Shown one piece after another: positions 20,240-23,155 of a DNA stretch of 23,155 nt (position 1 is its first letter; every line of letters begins with the position of its first letter). The position numbers and the translations under genes were made by a program. The notes under the pieces are model-generated. The model was not told the DNA's origin, made no database searches, and saw nothing but the letters and a program-made list of their open reading frames with translations. Source of the stretch: Circinella minor (taxonomy: Eukaryota; Mucoromycota; Mucoromycetes; Mucorales; Lichtheimiaceae); the NCBI GenBank assembly GCA_016758965.1, contig JAEPRB010000357.1, positions 1-23,155 of the forward strand. Reading direction: 5' to 3'.

Positions 20240-20776
20240 ATGGGTGTTGTGGATTCAAGCATTCCTAAAAAGCATATTGACTTGATATTTAATCCTAAAG
20301 GTGATGGTAATTGTGGGTTTCGTAGCTTAGCTTACGAAATCTATTCAAACCAAGACGAATGGAAGTCTATAAAACAAGAAATGTTGGATAATCTTACTGC
20401 AAATCAACATTTTTATTTAAAGCTATTTACCCAAGACAACTTCGATACTGCCAAAAATATTCTCATTTGTAGAGATGAAGAAGTATCAGTATCATTCTAC
20501 TTTACTTTTCCTGAACACTGTAGAATAGCATGCGAAACTTTTCGCAGAACCATTGTATTTTTTTCCTCCCAAGGAAATAACATTACTTTCGTCCCCCTCT
20601 TAAACGAGCCAGTAAAAGTGCAGCCTGTTTTTTTACAATTATCAGGTTTGCATTTTTATTTGGTAAAAATCAAACAAGGAGCAAGATATTCCAAATATCT
20701 TCCTATACTGTATCCTGGCCATGAGGCATTATGTAAATCAAATATGATTGAAGATTACTCTCGCATCTATTTTTAA
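20240..20776 (+). CDS. OTU-family cysteine protease, 178 aa
   Basis: Single-exon frame with ATG at 20240. The N-terminal box PKGDGNCGFRS carries the OTU catalytic Asp22 and Cys25. The middle has FPEHCRIACETFRRTIVFFSS followed by ITFVPLL, matching the usual OTU strand pattern. LHFYLVKI supplies the catalytic His138. Length and motif spacing fit a minimal OTU domain. Known OTU proteins cleave ubiquitin or ubiquitin-like chains; the substrate here is unknown. It starts 43 bases after the stop of the MULE-like tail, on the same strand. OTU domains are known cargo of some Mutator-like and other eukaryotic transposons, so it is probably transposon-derived. A splice joining the two frames (GTAAAA ... 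TTTCTCAG, 39 bases) was tested and gives a stop, so they are annotated separately. Confidence 0.82.
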   Translation: MGVVDSSIPKKHIDLIFNPKGDGNCGFRSLAYEIYSNQDEWKSIKQEMLDNLTANQHFYLKLFTQDNFDTAKNILICRDEEVSVSFYFTFPEHCRIACETFRRTIVFFSSQGNNITFVPLLNEPVKVQPVFLQLSGLHFYLVKIKQGARYSKYLPILYPGHEALCKSNMIEDYSRIYF

Positions 20777-21766
20777 AACCATAGCTTTTTTTTTCTTATT
20801 TTTTATTATATTTTTTATTTTTATTTTTATTATCTTTTATATAAACTTTAGAATATTATCCTTTTATATTTAGATAAGCTATTATTATTTAACAATGTCT
20901 CTTTTATAAGATAGATTACTATATACATATTAAAAATATGCTTTAACAAATATGATTGTACAGTACAGTATAGTACATACTTAAAAATAGATACACATTA
21001 TATGCAGAGCTACATAAAAAAAAATGAACAATCGTTGGATATTTTCTTGTTGATGAACATTAATTATTCAGTGTTTTGACTTGCATATTGGGGTTAAATA
21101 TCTAATTGGGGTCAATCAGTATAATCTTTCTAAGAAAAAAGTACTAGTAACTGCTTTTTAATGATATACATATATAGGAACTTTACTTGAATACGACTGT
21201 CTCCCAATGACATTAAAAACATATATATTTAAAACAATATTTTCACATAACTAATTCTTAAACAAAACACTTAATACTTACTAGACATAATACTTTGTTA
21301 TTATTATTATGTATATACATAAACTTAGTATTTTCTTTACCTCTTAACTAATTATTTTTTGTTTTTATGTAAAATAAAAAATAATATTGTAGTTAGATAG
21401 GTAACATTATTTGATATTTGATATTTGAAGAGATGAGCATAATAAGAGAATAATTATTTATATAAGATTATGTTATTGAAGGAACCAATATGTGCTGAAT
21501 AATAAGAATGAATTGAATAATAAAAAGATTTATACTTGGATTAAAACATGGTAGTAGAATAATTGTACAGTTTCATTAACAATAAGTAGCGTAACTTTGA
21601 AAAATCATTCATTCCTTCATTCTTATCAAACAGTTTTACTTTAGTTATTCGCTGTCATTATTATAGTTGAGTTTTCATTTAAATACACAGTGTATTAATC
21701 TACCAGGCAAGACTGCCGGGCAAGGATATTTTTTTTTTGGAGTGTGATATTTTTTTCTTTTCAGTT
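20777..21766. other. AT-rich intergenic DNA, no gene seen
   Basis: About 1 kb with no supported coding region. It includes the T-rich 3' flank of the OTU gene and a small GTACAGTACAGTATAGTAC repeat near 20959. It ends at the motif-rich region before the last gene. Confidence 0.5.
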
Positions 21767-21863
21767 TTGGTGTGCACCAACTCACAAATTTCATTTGGTG
21801 ACGTAGATTTCAATTTTCTACGTCATTAATTGAGATTTGGAGCGCGCCATTGGAGTGCGCCAA
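21767..21863 (+). promoter_or_regulatory. Iterated palindromic TTGG-N6-CCAA motif upstream of the last gene
   Basis: Three related words: TTGGTGTGCACCAA (21767-21780), TTGGAGCGCGCCAT (21837-21850) and TTGGAGTGCGCCAA (21850-21863). The last two are a head-to-tail 13-base repeat with one difference. TTGG/CCAA arms around a G/C-rich centre look like repeated sites for a dimeric DNA-binding protein, and they stand out in AT-rich DNA. They lie 95-191 bases upstream of the ATG at 21958. The binding role is inference. Confidence 0.6.
21799..21825. promoter_or_regulatory. Perfect 9-base inverted repeat with CRE-like TGACGT arms
   Basis: TGACGTAGA (21799-21807) and TCTACGTCA (21817-21825) are exact reverse complements around a 9-base loop. 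Each arm contains TGACGT, half of the bZIP (CREB/ATF) site TGACGTCA. It sits between the TTGG/CCAA copies, about 133 bases from the ATG. A further GCGTCA follows near 21893. Regulatory function is inferred from motif and position. Confidence 0.6.
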
Positions 21864-21957
21864 GTATTATCCCTGATTTCTTTTAGTTGACTGCGTCATT
21901 TTGATAAGTTTGTCTTTTTACTTTTGTCATTGCTTATTATTTGCTTTAACTTTTAAA

Positions 21958-23087
21958 ATGGTTGGCTCCCCAAAATTCCCTCGCGATTGTGATAAAGAAT
22001 ATACACTAACTCCAGAAATACGAAATAAGTTTACCGAATTTAACTACATCTTGACAATGCCAGTTAGCCGCTTTTGCGATCTACAATACCACATTGGTTG
22101 CATTCCAGAGGAGGAATTGATGAAAGACAATCCTGAGGAAATATACAGCCATATTAAAGCCGTACTTTATAATATAATGGATAACAAAGGTCAATCGGTA
22201 GCGTTGCCTTCAAAGATCAATATGTTTATTCAAAAAGTATATAGCTATTTCTCACTTCGAAAAACAAGAGATCAATTTATCAAGGAATACAAACGTACGA
22301 TGGACGAGAATGAGCCAAGAGTAAACAAAAGAAAAATTGCAAAGGAACGACAAGAAGCATATGAAAAGGCACAAAGACTTGGAAATGCGTTGACAATGAG
22401 AGGTCTTAATGAATTCCAAAATCAATATATTGATGGTGCAACAAGCTCAGCAGAAGAAGAAGAGGCGACCACGCAAGTCTCAGGAACAACAGAGGATGAA
22501 GCCACTCAAATCTCAATAGTAGAAACAACAACATGCACAACACCTACAAAAAAGGTAGCTTGAAAATATGAAATGCTAATTCATGCGATTAATTAATTTC
22601 TTTTTTCTTTCAGACTTGTACCTTAGATAAAAATCAAAAGAAATTCGTCATTTTTAATCCAGCTACATTCTTGACAGCACCACATAAACCGAAGATCCAA
22701 TACATTGATAGAGAGAAAATCAGAGAATTCTGTGAAATTGGGATGGAGTTCTTAATTGATGACGATAATTATAAAAACGAGGAGGTAATGAATGAATACA
22801 GGAGTTTTGTTGCAGATCAAAATAAATTTGCTTCATTCGACTCTTTTCCCGGTGTTTCTGAATTTATTCAAGATGTATTAAGTACTGATGAAGAAGATTT
22901 CATCAGAACGCTTTGGAACCATGAAAAAAGACTTGAAGCTACTGGTACCACTCGGACAAAATACTTATTCGCCCCCGGATTTAAGAGTTGGGGTTTTGCT
23001 CTTCCCCCCTTCAAAACTGCCAATTTTATTAAAAGTCAGACACACGTCAGCGCAATAAATCTTTGTATTAAAGTCAGAACCAGCTAA
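21958..23087 (+). CDS. Unknown two-exon gene, 356 aa
   Basis: Not recognised. Exon 1 is 21958-22554 and exon 2 is 22614-23087; the 59-base intron starts GTAGCT, ends TTTCAG and is in phase 0. The start is ATG 21958 (context AAAATGG). A TTG 57 bases upstream in the same frame would add a hydrophobic leader, but is not an ATG. Residues 1-110 look globular with conserved-looking Cys and aromatic residues (RFCDLQYHIGCIPEEEL). Residues 111-165 are highly charged and helical, including KRKIAKERQEAYEKAQRL. A Glu/Thr-rich linker spans roughly 170-200. Exon 2 encodes a second domain with EFCEIGMEFLIDDD and FAPGFKSWGF. Just past the stop another frame reads KPAKKKKRKLSK and stays open to the window edge, so a weak intron near 23036-23078 could replace the C-terminus with a nuclear-localisation-like tail. 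Confidence 0.65.
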
Positions 23088-23155
23088 GAAAAAAAAAAGA
23101 AAACTCTCAAAAAACCAAGTGTCAGTGGTATACATAAAGATGCTCATTAGCATAA

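Noticed and set aside
19709..20776. A single spliced MULE-OTU fusion protein
   Set aside because: The only plausible intron (GTAAAA to TTTCTCAG) produces an immediate stop at the junction, so two frames are kept.
22965..23153. 62-codon minus-strand ORF at the right edge
   Set aside because: Antisense to exon 2 of the last gene, with a poly-Phe translation of an A-run.

Overview
This is a eukaryotic window: very AT-rich, with coding regions broken by short GT-AG introns of about 60-120 bases and no bacterial-style operons or ribosome binding sites. The intron size, the base composition and the set of DNA-transposon proteins (Tnp2, KDZ, a Mutator-like tail and OTU) suggest a filamentous fungus, most likely Mucoromycota (Mucorales-like). 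The lineage is inference; no rRNA, tRNA or housekeeping gene is present to fix it. Splicing was predicted by eye from GT/AG sites and reading-phase agreement.

Layout. 1-2050: repeat-rich, gene-poor DNA with a foldback repeat cluster at 697-942. 2078-8422: a probable two-gene Tnp2 (CACTA-like) transposon. It has a six-unit array of ~82-base hairpin-forming repeats on its left, an apparently intact 8-exon transposase gene on the minus strand (972 aa), a divergent 6-exon coiled-coil gene on the plus strand (371 aa), and a 137-base imperfect palindrome of related sequence on its right. 8725-9387: an orphan reading frame of unknown function. 9388-12800: AT-rich DNA with two weak ORF remnants. 12803-15988 (minus): an 11-exon KDZ transposase gene with all hallmark motifs, but two in-frame stops in its first exon and one GC-AG intron. 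16277-18757 (minus): a second, clearly different Tnp2 transposase, four exons, open (751 aa) and visibly richer in G+C than its surroundings. 19709-20196 (plus): the C-terminal tail of what looks like a Mutator-like (MULE) transposase, followed 43 bases later by a complete OTU-type cysteine protease gene. 21958-23087 (plus): a two-exon gene of unknown function behind a promoter-like region with repeated palindromic motifs.

How it fits together. The window reads as an accessory compartment where at least four DNA-transposon lineages have accumulated. Element A looks potentially autonomous: the transposase would bind and cut the terminal repeats, and the divergent coiled-coil protein is a candidate partner. 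The KDZ copy looks recently inactivated. The MULE-tail/OTU pair is a remnant of an element that carried a deubiquitinase-like protease. The gene at the right edge is the best candidate for a regulated host or cargo gene.
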